Assembly: GCA_003567055.1 (NCBI GenBank)
Contig: PXAW01000335.1
Location: 1 to 6,313, forward strand
Direction: 5' to 3'
Source: Hyphomicrobiales bacterium
GTDB taxonomy: Bacteria; Pseudomonadota; Alphaproteobacteria; Rhizobiales; Beijerinckiaceae
DNA length: 6,313 nucleotides
In this document: piece by piece, positions 1-6,005 of the stretch
Position numbering within the stretch: position 1 is the first letter of the stretch
Layout of the letters: each line of letters begins with the position of its first letter
Notes under the pieces: model-generated
What the model was told of the DNA's origin: nothing
The model's input: only the letters and a program-made list of their open reading frames with translations
Database searches by the model: none
Position numbers and translations under genes: made by a program

Positions 1-155
1 CCGCGATCACCGGCGCGCTCGCCGACAAGCTCGCGCGCTTCAAGCAGCCCAAACATGTGGCGATCCTGACGGAATTGCCGCGCAACACCATGGGCAAGGT
101 GCAGAAGAACGTCCTGCGCGAGACCTATGCGGACCTCTACCAGCAGGCCCGGTAG
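1..155 (+). CDS. matB: Malonyl-CoA synthetase (AMP-forming acyl-CoA synthetase), C-terminal fragment
   Basis: This is the last 50 codons of a gene that begins left of the window, read in the frame starting at base 3 and ending in TAG at 153-155. It carries the end of the ANL superfamily C-terminal lid domain: FKQPKH followed by LPRNTMGKVQKNVLRE, the A10 motif. The lysine of MGK (codon 96-98) is the expected catalytic lysine of the adenylation half-reaction. PRNTMGKVQKN is a form I associate with MatB, which makes malonyl-CoA from malonate, ATP and CoA in the cytoplasm. Only the lid is visible, so substrate specificity rests on this similarity, and another acyl-CoA synthetase is possible. The gene converges on parC with 14 bp between stop codons. 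Confidence 0.75.
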   Translation, partial: AITGALADKLARFKQPKHVAILTELPRNTMGKVQKNVLRETYADLYQQAR

Positions 156-176
156 AGCCGCCCCGGCTTTCAGCCG
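154..176. terminator. Short hairpin spanning the convergent matB and parC stop codons
   Basis: AGCCG (156-160), CCC, CGGCT (164-168) forms a 5-bp stem with a 3-nt loop, followed on the plus strand by TTTC. It can be lengthened by an A-T and a G-T pair to 154-170. A second copy of AGCCG at 172-176 allows the alternative stem CGGCT-TTC-AGCCG. The position between two convergent genes suggests a compact bidirectional terminator, but there is no real U-run and the stem is short. Confidence 0.35.
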
Positions 177-2416
177 AAGCGGTTGTTCTTCGGAAAGCCC
201 TTGGGCGGCAGCCGCCCGGCCTCGGCCCGGTTGCCGAGCCAGCCGCCGGCGAGATCATCGGGCGAGACGGTCCAGGTGCGCCCGGAAGTATCGAGCCAGG
301 TGAGCCCGTCGGCGAGGGTGAAGACCTTGGCGTCGGACACGCCGCCATCCTTGTAGCGTTGCAGCCGCACGCCCTTGCCGCGCGTCATTTCCGGCACCTG
401 GTCGATCGGGAAGGCAAGGAGCTTGCGGTTGTCGCCGACGATCGCGATGTGATCGCCCGAAGCCGGCGTGCAGATCACGGCCTTCGCCTTGCCGTCGACA
501 TTGAGCGCCTGCTTGCCCTTGCGGGTATTGGCCACGAGTTGATCCGTGGGCGCGACGAAGCCGCGCCCGTCGGAGGCCAGGAGCAGCACCTTCGTCCCCG
601 GCTCGTGCACGAAGGCGGTGACGATCTCGGCATCCTCGTCGAGATCGACCATCAGCCGGATCGGATCGCCGAAGCCGCGCCCGCCGGGCAGCTTGGCCGC
701 ATCAAGGGTGAAGATGCGCCCGTTCGAGGCGAGCGTCAGGATTTTCGAGGTGGTCTGGGCGTGGAAGCCGAAGGCAAGCGCGTCGTCGCCCTTGAATTGC
801 AGATTGCCCAGTTCGTTCTGATGCCCCTTCAGGGCCCGGATCCAGCCCTTCTGCGAGACGATCACGGTGATCGGCTCGCGCTCGACCATGGCCTGGGTGA
901 AATCGATATCGGAGGTGTCGGGCGCATCCGCGAAGCTGGTGCGGCGTTTGCCGAGCGTGGTCTCTGCGCCGAAGGCCTTGCGCACTTCACGGATCTGGTG
1001 GGCGACGACCTTCCATTGTTTCGGTTCGGATTCGAGCAGCGCCTCGGTCTGCTTCTTTTCTTCCGTCAATTCATCGAATTCGCGCTTGAGCTCCATCTCC
1101 TCCAGCTTGCGCAGCGAGCGCAGGCGGGTATCGAGAATGGCGTTGGCCTGAACCTCGGTGAGTTCGAAGACGCGCATCAGTTCCTGCTTGGGCTCGTCCT
1201 CCTCGCGGATGATCTGGATCACCCGGTCGAGATCGAGATAGATGATCAGGAGCCCGCCCAGAATCTCCAGACGGTGCTCGATCTTGCCCAGACGATGACG
1301 CGAGCGGCGGATCAGCACATCGCGGCGATGGTCGAGCCAGGCGCGCAGGGCCTCGGCGAGGCTGATCACGCGCGGCACCGTGCCGCCCATCAGCACGTTC
1401 ATGTTGAGCGGAACGCGCGATTCGAGATCGGAGAGCTTGAACAGCGATTCCATCATCAGCGTGGGATCGACATTGCGCGCGCGCGGCTCGATGACGACGC
1501 GCACATCCTCCGCCGATTCGTCGCGGATATCGCCCACGAGCGGCAATTTGCGCTCCTGCAGGAGCTCGGCGATCTTCTCGATCAGCCGCGCCTTCTGGAT
1601 GCCGTAGGGGATCTCGGTGACGACTGCCGCCCAGGAGCCGCGCCCGCCATCTTCCTTGTGCCAGCGCGCGCGCACGCGAAAACCGCCGCGCCCGGTGCGA
1701 TAGGCCTCGGCGATCATCTCCTTGCGCTCGACGATGATGCCGCCGGTGGGGAAATCGGGGCCGGGGACGAAGGTCAGGAGCTGGTCGGAGCTGGTATCGG
1801 GATGCTCGATCAGATAGAGCGCGGCATCGCACAATTCGCCGGCATTATGCGGCGGGATCGAGGTGGCCATGCCCACCGCGATGCCCTGCGAACCATTCGC
1901 GAGCAGGTTGGGGAAGGCCGCCGGCAGCACCGAGGGCTCATCGGTCGAGCCGTCGTAATTGGCGCGGAAATCGACCGCATCCTCGTCGATGCCTTCGAGC
2001 AGCAGCCCCGCCACCGCCGTCAGCCGCGCTTCCGTGTAGCGATAGGCGGCGGCGCCGTCGCCGTCGATATTGCCGAAATTGCCCTGTCCGTCGACGAGGG
2101 GATAGCGCGAGGCGAAATCCTGGGCGAGCCGCACCAGCGCATCGTAGATGGCCTGGTCGCCATGGGGATGGAAGGAACCCATCACGTCGCCGACGACCTT
2201 GGCTGATTTCTTGAAGGCGGAATTGGGCGCCAGCCGCAGCAGCTGCATGCCGTAGAGAATGCGCCGATGCACGGGCTTGAGCCCGTCGCGGGCATCGGGC
2301 AGCGCGCGATGCATGATCGTCGAGAGCGCATAGGCGAGATAGCGCTCCTCGAGCGCGCTCTTGAGTGCGACGCTCTCGATTTCGCCGTCAGATGGCGGAT
2401 TCACGGGCTTGCCCAT
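170..2416 (-). CDS. parC: DNA topoisomerase IV subunit A
   Basis: ParC is the DNA breakage-reunion subunit of topoisomerase IV. It works with ParE in the cytoplasm to decatenate daughter chromosomes and relax supercoils. The 748 residues match the family length (E. coli about 752). The N-terminal breakage domain holds GDVMG (76-80), HPHGD (83-87) and RYTEAR (126-131), where Tyr127 (codon 2036-2038) is the catalytic tyrosine. [14 protein letters not shown] (178-191) is typical of type IIA A subunits. The tower and coiled coil run to about residue 490. The rest is a beta-pinwheel-like C-terminal domain without a canonical GyrA box, which favours ParC over GyrA. At the quinolone-determining positions the usual Ser is Gln88 and the acidic residue is Asp92. 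The ATG is preceded by GGAGAG about 5 nt upstream. It lies 22 bp after recO and is probably co-transcribed with it. Confidence 0.95.
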   Translation of the reverse strand: MGKPVNPPSDGEIESVALKSALEERYLAYALSTIMHRALPDARDGLKPVHRRILYGMQLLRLAPNSAFKKSAKVVGDVMGSFHPHGDQAIYDALVRLAQDFASRYPLVDGQGNFGNIDGDGAAAYRYTEARLTAVAGLLLEGIDEDAVDFRANYDGSTDEPSVLPAAFPNLLANGSQGIAVGMATSIPPHNAGELCDAALYLIEHPDTSSDQLLTFVPGPDFPTGGIIVERKEMIAEAYRTGRGGFRVRARWHKEDGGRGSWAAVVTEIPYGIQKARLIEKIAELLQERKLPLVGDIRDESAEDVRVVIEPRARNVDPTLMMESLFKLSDLESRVPLNMNVLMGGTVPRVISLAEALRAWLDHRRDVLIRRSRHRLGKIEHRLEILGGLLIIYLDLDRVIQIIREEDEPKQELMRVFELTEVQANAILDTRLRSLRKLEEMELKREFDELTEEKKQTEALLESEPKQWKVVAHQIREVRKAFGAETTLGKRRTSFADAPDTSDIDFTQAMVEREPITVIVSQKGWIRALKGHQNELGNLQFKGDDALAFGFHAQTTSKILTLASNGRIFTLDAAKLPGGRGFGDPIRLMVDLDEDAEIVTAFVHEPGTKVLLLASDGRGFVAPTDQLVANTRKGKQALNVDGKAKAVICTPASGDHIAIVGDNRKLLAFPIDQVPEMTRGKGVRLQRYKDGGVSDAKVFTLADGLTWLDTSGRTWTVSPDDLAGGWLGNRAEAGRLPPKGFPKNNRFG

Positions 2417-2438
2417 CGATCTCTCCGTTCGCGACCCC

Positions 2439-3176
2439 TCAGGCGGGATCCTCCTCGCGGGTCAGGCTTTCGACGAAACGCGCACGCTCGGGCGGGGGCG
2501 CCCGGTCCTGCGGTTCGTAGATCCAGCGCTGGAGAAAGTAGCCGGTCAGCGCGAAGGCTTCAGCCAGCGCCTGCGGCGAAACGCGGTTTGCAAGCCCGTC
2601 ATACACAAGAAATCCGGGCAGCGTTAAGAGTTTTTCACGATATGGCTCCCCCGCCTGTGCACTCACCGCCCGCCCGGTGCGCGGCGAGACATAGACGAGG
2701 TTCTCCTGCGTGCCCGTCGCGGCGCAGCTGTCGAGATCGAGGCCGAAGCCGAGCTCGGCCAGAAGCCGCAATTCGAATTCCACGAAGAGCGGCCCCACGC
2801 TCTCGGCATCGGGCAGCGCCTCGCTGAGATGGATCACCGCATCGAAAAGTGCCGGATGCGGATCGCGCTCGGGCAGGAAGCGCAGGGAGGCGGCCAGCGC
2901 GGCGAAGCCGTAGAGCGCGTGCGGGGCGTTGATGAAGCCCGGCGCACGCAGCCGGGTCGCCTCCACGGAGAGGGTGCCCAGATGCTGGTCGAGCCGCGCG
3001 CGCCAGGTCACCGCGAGGCTGTTCCCCGGCTGGATCAGCGGCAGCGTCTTGCGCGAGCGCCCGCCCGGCAGGAAGCCGAAATGCCGCCCGTGGTCGCGCG
3101 TCAGCAATTCGAGGAGCACCCCCGATTCGCCATGCCGGCGCACACCCAGAACGATAGCCTCGTCGCTCCACTCCAT
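2439..3176 (-). CDS. recO: DNA repair protein RecO
   Basis: RecO is the recombination mediator that, with RecR, helps load RecA onto SSB-coated single-stranded DNA and anneals complementary strands in the RecF pathway. The 245 residues fit the family's usual 230-260. The N-terminal OB-fold is recognisable: [18 protein letters not shown] (2-19), [19 protein letters not shown] (21-39) and the [12 protein letters not shown] stretch (41-52). The helical C-terminal domain contains [18 protein letters not shown] (131-148). The four-cysteine zinc site of some RecO proteins is missing: only Cys151 remains. The start is ATG at 3174-3176 with AAGGAG 12 nt upstream, which is rather long spacing. No era gene lies upstream. 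A divergent plus-strand gene begins 112 bp away, so a promoter for recO-parC should lie in 3177-3288. Confidence 0.93.
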   Translation of the reverse strand: MEWSDEAIVLGVRRHGESGVLLELLTRDHGRHFGFLPGGRSRKTLPLIQPGNSLAVTWRARLDQHLGTLSVEATRLRAPGFINAPHALYGFAALAASLRFLPERDPHPALFDAVIHLSEALPDAESVGPLFVEFELRLLAELGFGLDLDSCAATGTQENLVYVSPRTGRAVSAQAGEPYREKLLTLPGFLVYDGLANRVSPQALAEAFALTGYFLQRWIYEPQDRAPPPERARFVESLTREEDPA

Positions 3177-3288
3177 CGCCGCCGCCTTCTCCTTGCCGAG
3201 GGTTTACGGGATCGCGGCGCGCGATGCCAGCGGCGAGGGTGTTTTCGAATCGACAGGCCGCGTATAGATCTCGAACGGAACGGGCAAT
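3177..3288. promoter_or_regulatory. Divergent promoter region between recO and the DUF6880-like gene, with a 6-3-6 inverted repeat
   Basis: Both neighbouring genes read outward from this 112-bp gap, so it should hold both promoters. ATCGCG-GCG-CGCGAT (3211-3225) is a perfect 6-bp inverted repeat around a 3-nt centre and could be a regulator site. TATAGA at 3263-3268 lies 23 nt before the ATG at 3292 and is a possible plus-strand -10 box, but no convincing -35 stands at 16-18 bp. I could not pick a recO promoter. The division into elements is inference; only the divergent arrangement and the repeat are seen directly. Confidence 0.4.
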
Positions 3289-4680
3289 GTGATGGCATCC
3301 AGCACCACCCTCAATGTGAAGAACCTGGCAGCGCTCGGCGCGGAGCGTCTCGCGGCCTTGCTGATCGAGACCAGCAAGGGCAATACGGCGGCCAAGACCC
3401 GGCTGCGCCTCGCGCTTGCGGAGGCGCAGGGCTCCGAGGACGTCTCGCGCGAAGTCGCCAAACGCCTCACCAGCATTGCCGGAGGCAGGGCCCGCATCAC
3501 CTGGCGCAGGCGCAAGAAGCTCGTCGAGGATCTGGAGACGCAGCGCCGCGCCATAATCGAGCAGATCGCACCATCCGATCCCGATCAGGCGCTCGAACTG
3601 GCATGGCGCTTTCTCGCCATCGCCGCGCCCGTTTTTGAGCGCTGTGACGACAGCGGCGGAACCGTCATCGCGGTGTTTCATGCCGCATTGCGCGATCTGG
3701 GCGATATCGCGATGAAGACCGAGGCGGATCCGCAAGCTCTCGCAGACAGCGTGTTCGCAGCCCTTCAGAACAACGCCTTCGGCCAGTATGACGGGCTGAT
3801 CGCAATTCTGGCTCCCGTCCTCGGCGATGACGGGCTCGCCCGGCTCGCGCGGCGTGTCGAGGAACTTGCTGGTGAAGAGCCTCAGCGCGGCGCGACCCGC
3901 GAACACGCCAGGCGAGACGAGATCGCGCGCCGGGCGCTGCGGGACATCGCGGATGCGCGGGGGGATGTCGATGCCTTCATCGCGCAATACGACGCGCGGG
4001 AACGCACCATCCCGCAGATCGCCGCCGAGATCGCATCGCGTCTGCTGGAGGCCGGTCGCGCGCACGACGCACTTGCCTCAATCGAGGACACGCAGATCAA
4101 GGATGTTCGCGCCGCTCCGGAGGCGTGGAAGCAGATGCGCCTTGCCGTGCTCGAAGCGCTTGGCCGTCATGACGAGGCGCAGGCGCTGCGCTGGCGGATT
4201 TTCGAGGCTGAGCTCTCGGTGGCGTACTTGCGCGCCTATCTGAAGAAGCTGCCCGATTTCGATGATATCGAAGCCGAAGAACGCGCAGTTGCCTTCGCCG
4301 CAACCCATCGCGACGCCTTCAGCGCGCTGCGCTTCCTGCTCGAATGGCCGGCCCTCGATCGCGCAGCGGCGCTGATCCGCGCGCGCCGCGACGAAATCGA
4401 TGGTGATCGCTACGACCTCCTGACCCCGGCGGCGGAAGCTCTGGCCGAGCGCCATCCCCTCGCGGCGACCATTGCCTTGCGCGCGATGGTCGATTTCACG
4501 CTGATGCGGGCGCGCGCGACACGCTACCGCCACGCGGCCCGGCATCTGGCGACCTGCGCCGAGCTGGCCGAACGGATCGCGGATTTCGAAGGGCTCGAGA
4601 GCCATCAGGCCTATCTGGCCCGCCTGAAGCGAGAGCATGGCCGCAAGCAGGGGTTTTGGGCGCGTACGATTGCGCAATGA
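3289..4680 (+). CDS. Conserved helical protein of unknown function, DUF6880-like
   Basis: The 463-residue product is rich in Ala, Arg, Leu and Glu and looks almost entirely alpha-helical, with no signal peptide or membrane segment, so it is probably cytosolic. I recognise the family from the N-terminus (TTLNVKNLAALGAERLAALL, residues 6-25), VFERCDDSGGTV (115-126) and FGQYDGLI (164-171); such proteins are annotated as DUF6880. The middle (about 205-320) reads like TPR- or HEAT-type helical pairs, for example ARRALRDIADARGDVDAFIA and ASRLLEAGRAHDALASIE. The end holds YRHAARHL (413-420) and HGRKQGFW (450-457), which resembles the C-terminus of some SWIM-zinc-finger proteins, but no SWIM motif is present. 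The start is GTG at 3289 or, more likely, the adjacent ATG at 3292; GGAA at 3277-3280 is a weak ribosome site. The peroxiredoxin gene follows 49 bp downstream. Its role is unknown. Confidence 0.8.
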   Translation: MMASSTTLNVKNLAALGAERLAALLIETSKGNTAAKTRLRLALAEAQGSEDVSREVAKRLTSIAGGRARITWRRRKKLVEDLETQRRAIIEQIAPSDPDQALELAWRFLAIAAPVFERCDDSGGTVIAVFHAALRDLGDIAMKTEADPQALADSVFAALQNNAFGQYDGLIAILAPVLGDDGLARLARRVEELAGEEPQRGATREHARRDEIARRALRDIADARGDVDAFIAQYDARERTIPQIAAEIASRLLEAGRAHDALASIEDTQIKDVRAAPEAWKQMRLAVLEALGRHDEAQALRWRIFEAELSVAYLRAYLKKLPDFDDIEAEERAVAFAATHRDAFSALRFLLEWPALDRAAALIRARRDEIDGDRYDLLTPAAEALAERHPLAATIALRAMVDFTLMRARATRYRHAARHLATCAELAERIADFEGLESHQAYLARLKREHGRKQGFWARTIAQ

Positions 4681-4717
4681 GCTTTTGTTCGGTCAGAATG
4701 CTGCGCGCGGTCTTGTC

Positions 4718-4722
4718 GGGAG
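4718..4722 (+). promoter_or_regulatory. Ribosome binding site that fixes the peroxiredoxin start
   Basis: GGGAG ends 7 nt before the ATG at 4730-4732. The frame stays open upstream to an ATG at 4637 inside the preceding gene, but that ATG has no comparable site and would add residues unlike peroxiredoxins. An inverted repeat TGCTGC (4699-4704) / GCAGCA (4722-4727) flanks the site and takes in its last G. Confidence 0.65.
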
Positions 4723-4729
4723 CAGCACC

Positions 4730-5302
4730 ATGAACCAATCGAATCTCCAGACGGTCGACTGGTCCGCCATCCCCGCCCCCGAGGATGACGGCGCGGCGGC
4801 GCATCTGGCCGGGGCGCGCATGCCCGATGTCACGCTTCCGGCGACGGATGGCAGCGACGTTGCGCTCGGGCGGCTGCGCGGCTGGAGCGTCGTCTTCTTC
4901 TATCCGATGACCGGGCGGCCGGATCAGCCCCTGCCGGACGGATGGGACCAGATTCCAGGCGCGCGCGGCTGCACGCCGCAATCCTGCGCCTTCCGCGATC
5001 TCTCCCGCGACCTCGCCGATTGCGGCGTCCGCGCGCTCTACGGCGTCTCGACGCAGATGACGGCGTATCAGCGTGAAGCCGCAGAGCGCCTGCATCTGCC
5101 GTTTCCGCTGCTCTCGGATGCCGATCTCGCCCTCACGCAAGCGCTGTCGCTGCCGACCCTGCGCGTCGATGACAAGGTGCTGATCCGCCGCCTGACGCTG
5201 ATCCTGCATGACGACCGCATCGAGAAGGTGTTCTACCCGGTCTTCCCGCCGGACCGGAATGCCGGTGATGTGATCGATTTCATGCGGACGCAGGCGGGGT
5301 GA
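4730..5302 (+). CDS. Peroxiredoxin, BCP-like thioredoxin-fold, with an insertion before the active-site Cys
   Basis: The product is a 190-residue thiol peroxidase that would reduce hydrogen peroxide or organic hydroperoxides in the cytoplasm, using thioredoxin-type reductants. The AhpC/TSA fold is visible: MPDVTLPATDGSDVALGRLRG (31-51), the strand VVFFYP (54-59), GARGCTPQSCAFRD (77-90), and the YGVSTQ region with FPLLSDADLALTQAL (125-139). Cys81 and Cys86 have the C-x4-C spacing of the peroxidatic/resolving pair in bacterioferritin comigratory protein. FYP normally runs almost directly into that motif, but here about 20 residues (TGRPDQPLPDGWDQIP and neighbours) intervene, and the usual Thr three residues before the Cys is Ala78. 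Related proteins with GWDxIPGARGCTPQSC occur in other proteobacteria, as far as I recall. It is probably co-transcribed with the DUF6880-like gene. No OxyR site was recognised. Confidence 0.87.
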   Translation: MNQSNLQTVDWSAIPAPEDDGAAAHLAGARMPDVTLPATDGSDVALGRLRGWSVVFFYPMTGRPDQPLPDGWDQIPGARGCTPQSCAFRDLSRDLADCGVRALYGVSTQMTAYQREAAERLHLPFPLLSDADLALTQALSLPTLRVDDKVLIRRLTLILHDDRIEKVFYPVFPPDRNAGDVIDFMRTQAG

Positions 5303-5495
5303 TTGCAGTTGATCATGCAGCAACTTGCTATTTCAGGCTGAGATTTTCGGTGCTGCAATTAGTGCTGAAATACATTCTCATGTTGCCATGAGTATATTGA
5401 GCTTTAATCGGTTTTCTTTTTAGCTTATAATTGCGAACGTCTTGACGCATGATGAATGCGCTTTCAGATCCGCAGCGGGCTAGGAGCGTGTTGCT
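5303..5495. promoter_or_regulatory. AT-rich intergenic stretch with several inverted repeats
   Basis: By hand count only 35 of the 100 bases 5341-5440 are G or C, far below the flanking genes. It holds a hairpin CTCATG-TTGC-CATGAG (5377-5392), a hairpin CGCAT-GATGA-ATGCG (5446-5460), and two interleaved 7-bp inverted repeats: ATTGCAG (5302-5308) with CTGCAAT (5353-5359), and ATTTCAG (5330-5336) with CTGAAAT (5365-5371). The stretch must contain the 3' end of the peroxiredoxin transcript and the promoter of the small gene at 5496. The T-rich run at 5412-5421 begins 19 nt after the CTCATG hairpin, too far for a standard terminator. No coding sequence was found. Confidence 0.5.
5403..5431 (+). 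promoter_or_regulatory. Candidate sigma-70 promoter of the 81-codon gene
   Basis: TATAAT at 5426-5431 matches the -10 consensus fully. Seventeen bases upstream, TTTAAT (5403-5408) is a weak -35. Transcription would begin near 5438 and give a leader of about 58 nt containing the CGCAT/ATGCG hairpin. An alternative -35, TTGACG at 5442-5447, has only CAGATC at the matching -10 position (5465-5470), so it is less convincing. Confidence 0.4.
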
Positions 5496-5741
5496 ATGGC
5501 AAACTGCTATCTCATCTTGAAATCAGAATCGGGCGAGAAGACCCGGCCCGGTCTCTACGTCGCTGTCGCCGAGGATGAGGCCGATGCGATCGACGTCTTC
5601 GTGCGCGGTTTCTCCGATTACATGGCGCTCGGGGAAACGGCTTCCATTGCAGGGCGATGCGAGCCCGGTGCCGCGCGCAAGATGGGTATCCCGCTCGAAC
5701 AGCCGGGCTACACCGCGCCACTGACGCAGCACCTTCAATAG
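5496..5741 (+). CDS. Small protein of unknown function (81 aa)
   Basis: I do not recognise this protein. The start is well supported: AGGAG (5482-5486) lies 9 nt before the ATG, and a TATAAT box stands further upstream. The product has no signal peptide or membrane segment. It reads as a beta strand (NCYLILKSE, 3-11), a second strand (GLYVAVAE, 19-26), an acidic helix (DEADAIDVFVRGFSDYMAL, 27-45) and another strand (TASIAG, 48-53), ending in a Pro-rich tail (IPLEQPGYTAPLTQHLQ). That order suggests a small alpha/beta domain. There are two cysteines, Cys4 and Cys55, and no metal motif. Codon use is like that of the neighbouring genes although the upstream DNA is AT-rich. It stands alone between peroxiredoxin (193 bp away) and the opposing tRNA-Cys (76 bp away). 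Confidence 0.7.
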   Translation: MANCYLILKSESGEKTRPGLYVAVAEDEADAIDVFVRGFSDYMALGETASIAGRCEPGAARKMGIPLEQPGYTAPLTQHLQ

Positions 5742-5804
5742 CCTATCAGACGCCCGCACGTCGCCGATGCAGCCGCAGAGGGCTGGGCGAACGATGCTGG
5801 ATCA

Positions 5805-5819
5805 CAATCTGGGAGATTG
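5805..5819 (-). other. Hairpin overlapping the tRNA-Cys 3' end
   Basis: CAATCT-GGG-AGATTG is a perfect 6-bp stem with a 3-nt loop. On the tRNA strand it reads CAATCT-CCC-AGATTG and begins within the encoded CCA (5818-5820). No U-run follows, so it is not a standard terminator. It might mark the trailer cleaved during 3' processing or stop transcription weakly. Confidence 0.35.
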
Positions 5820-5891
5820 GAGGCCTCGCCCGGAATCGAACCGGGGTGCAAGGATTTGCAGTCCTCTGCGTAACCACTCCGCCACGAGGCC
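5818..5891 (-). tRNA. tRNA-Cys (anticodon GCA)
   Basis: The 74-nt minus-strand sequence folds as a full cloverleaf. The acceptor is GGCCTCG (5891-5885) paired with CGAGGCC (5828-5822). The D-arm has a short GCG/CGC stem. The anticodon stem GAGGA/TCCTT ends in a G-U pair and has the loop CTGCAAA, with anticodon GCA at 5859-5857. The T-arm CCCGG-TTCGATT-CCGGG type lies at 5845-5829, here with loop TTCGAATT-like bases read as TTCGATT/TTCGAAT on the minus strand. The discriminator is U, as expected for tRNA-Cys, and CCA is encoded at 5820-5818. It would decode UGC and UGU. No copy of its 3' end occurs elsewhere in the window, so there is no sign of island integration. Confidence 0.96.
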
Positions 5892-5931
5892 TCTCACGCT
5901 CGACCGGAATCGCTCCATGCCCAGCGCCCCC

Positions 5932-5960
5932 CATATCCGACACGCGGATGAAAATTGCAA
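5932..5960 (-). promoter_or_regulatory. Candidate promoter of tRNA-Cys
   Basis: On the minus strand TTGCAA (5960-5955), a 17-bp spacer and GATATG (5937-5932) resemble a sigma-70 promoter, with a good -35 and a modest -10. Transcription would start about 34 nt before the mature tRNA 5' end at 5891. Read-through from the ATPase gene, which ends 114 bp upstream on the same strand, is the alternative. Confidence 0.4.
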
Positions 5961-5980
5961 GGGTGCGCATGCGCATTTTT

Positions 5981-6001
5981 CACAGCGTCGCGAGCGCTGT
6001 G
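5981..6001 (-). terminator. Stem-loop 4 nt after the ATPase stop codon
   Basis: On the minus strand CACAGCG (6001-5995), a 7-nt loop and CGCTGTG (5987-5981) form a perfect 7-bp stem starting 4 nt past the TGA. It is followed by GAAAAA rather than U residues, so it is not a canonical intrinsic terminator. It may protect the mRNA 3' end or act with Rho. Next to it TGCGCATGCGCA (5964-5975) is a 12-bp palindrome followed on the plus strand by TTTTT. Confidence 0.35.
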
Positions 6002-6005
6002 CGCG

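Noticed and set aside
359..2206. 615-codon open frame on the plus strand opposite parC
   Set aside because: It is low-complexity, rich in Arg, Gly, Asp and His, has no recognisable domain, and lies exactly antisense to a certain parC. High GC with G/C third positions explains it.
2635..4065. 476-codon minus-strand open frame crossing recO and the DUF6880-like gene
   Set aside because: It overlaps two well-supported genes in other frames and has the Arg/Ala-rich composition of a shadow frame.
4637..4729. Upstream extension of the peroxiredoxin gene to an ATG at 4637
   Set aside because: It would overlap the preceding gene by 44 bases, has no good ribosome site and adds residues unlike the family; GGGAG before 4730 decides the start.
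4496..5323. 275-codon minus-strand open frame opposite the peroxiredoxin
   Set aside because: It is antisense to a protein with clear active-site motifs and shows no domain of its own.
5303..5891. Genomic island or prophage remnant integrated at tRNA-Cys
   Set aside because: There is no integrase and no second copy of the tRNA 3' end within the window, and the small gene has the host's codon use. The low GC is limited to intergenic DNA.
5964..5980. Plus-strand terminator TGCGCATGCGCA followed by TTTTT
   Set aside because: No plus-strand gene ends nearby: the closest, the 81-codon gene, stops over 200 bp upstream, beyond an opposing tRNA. It may just be a palindrome.
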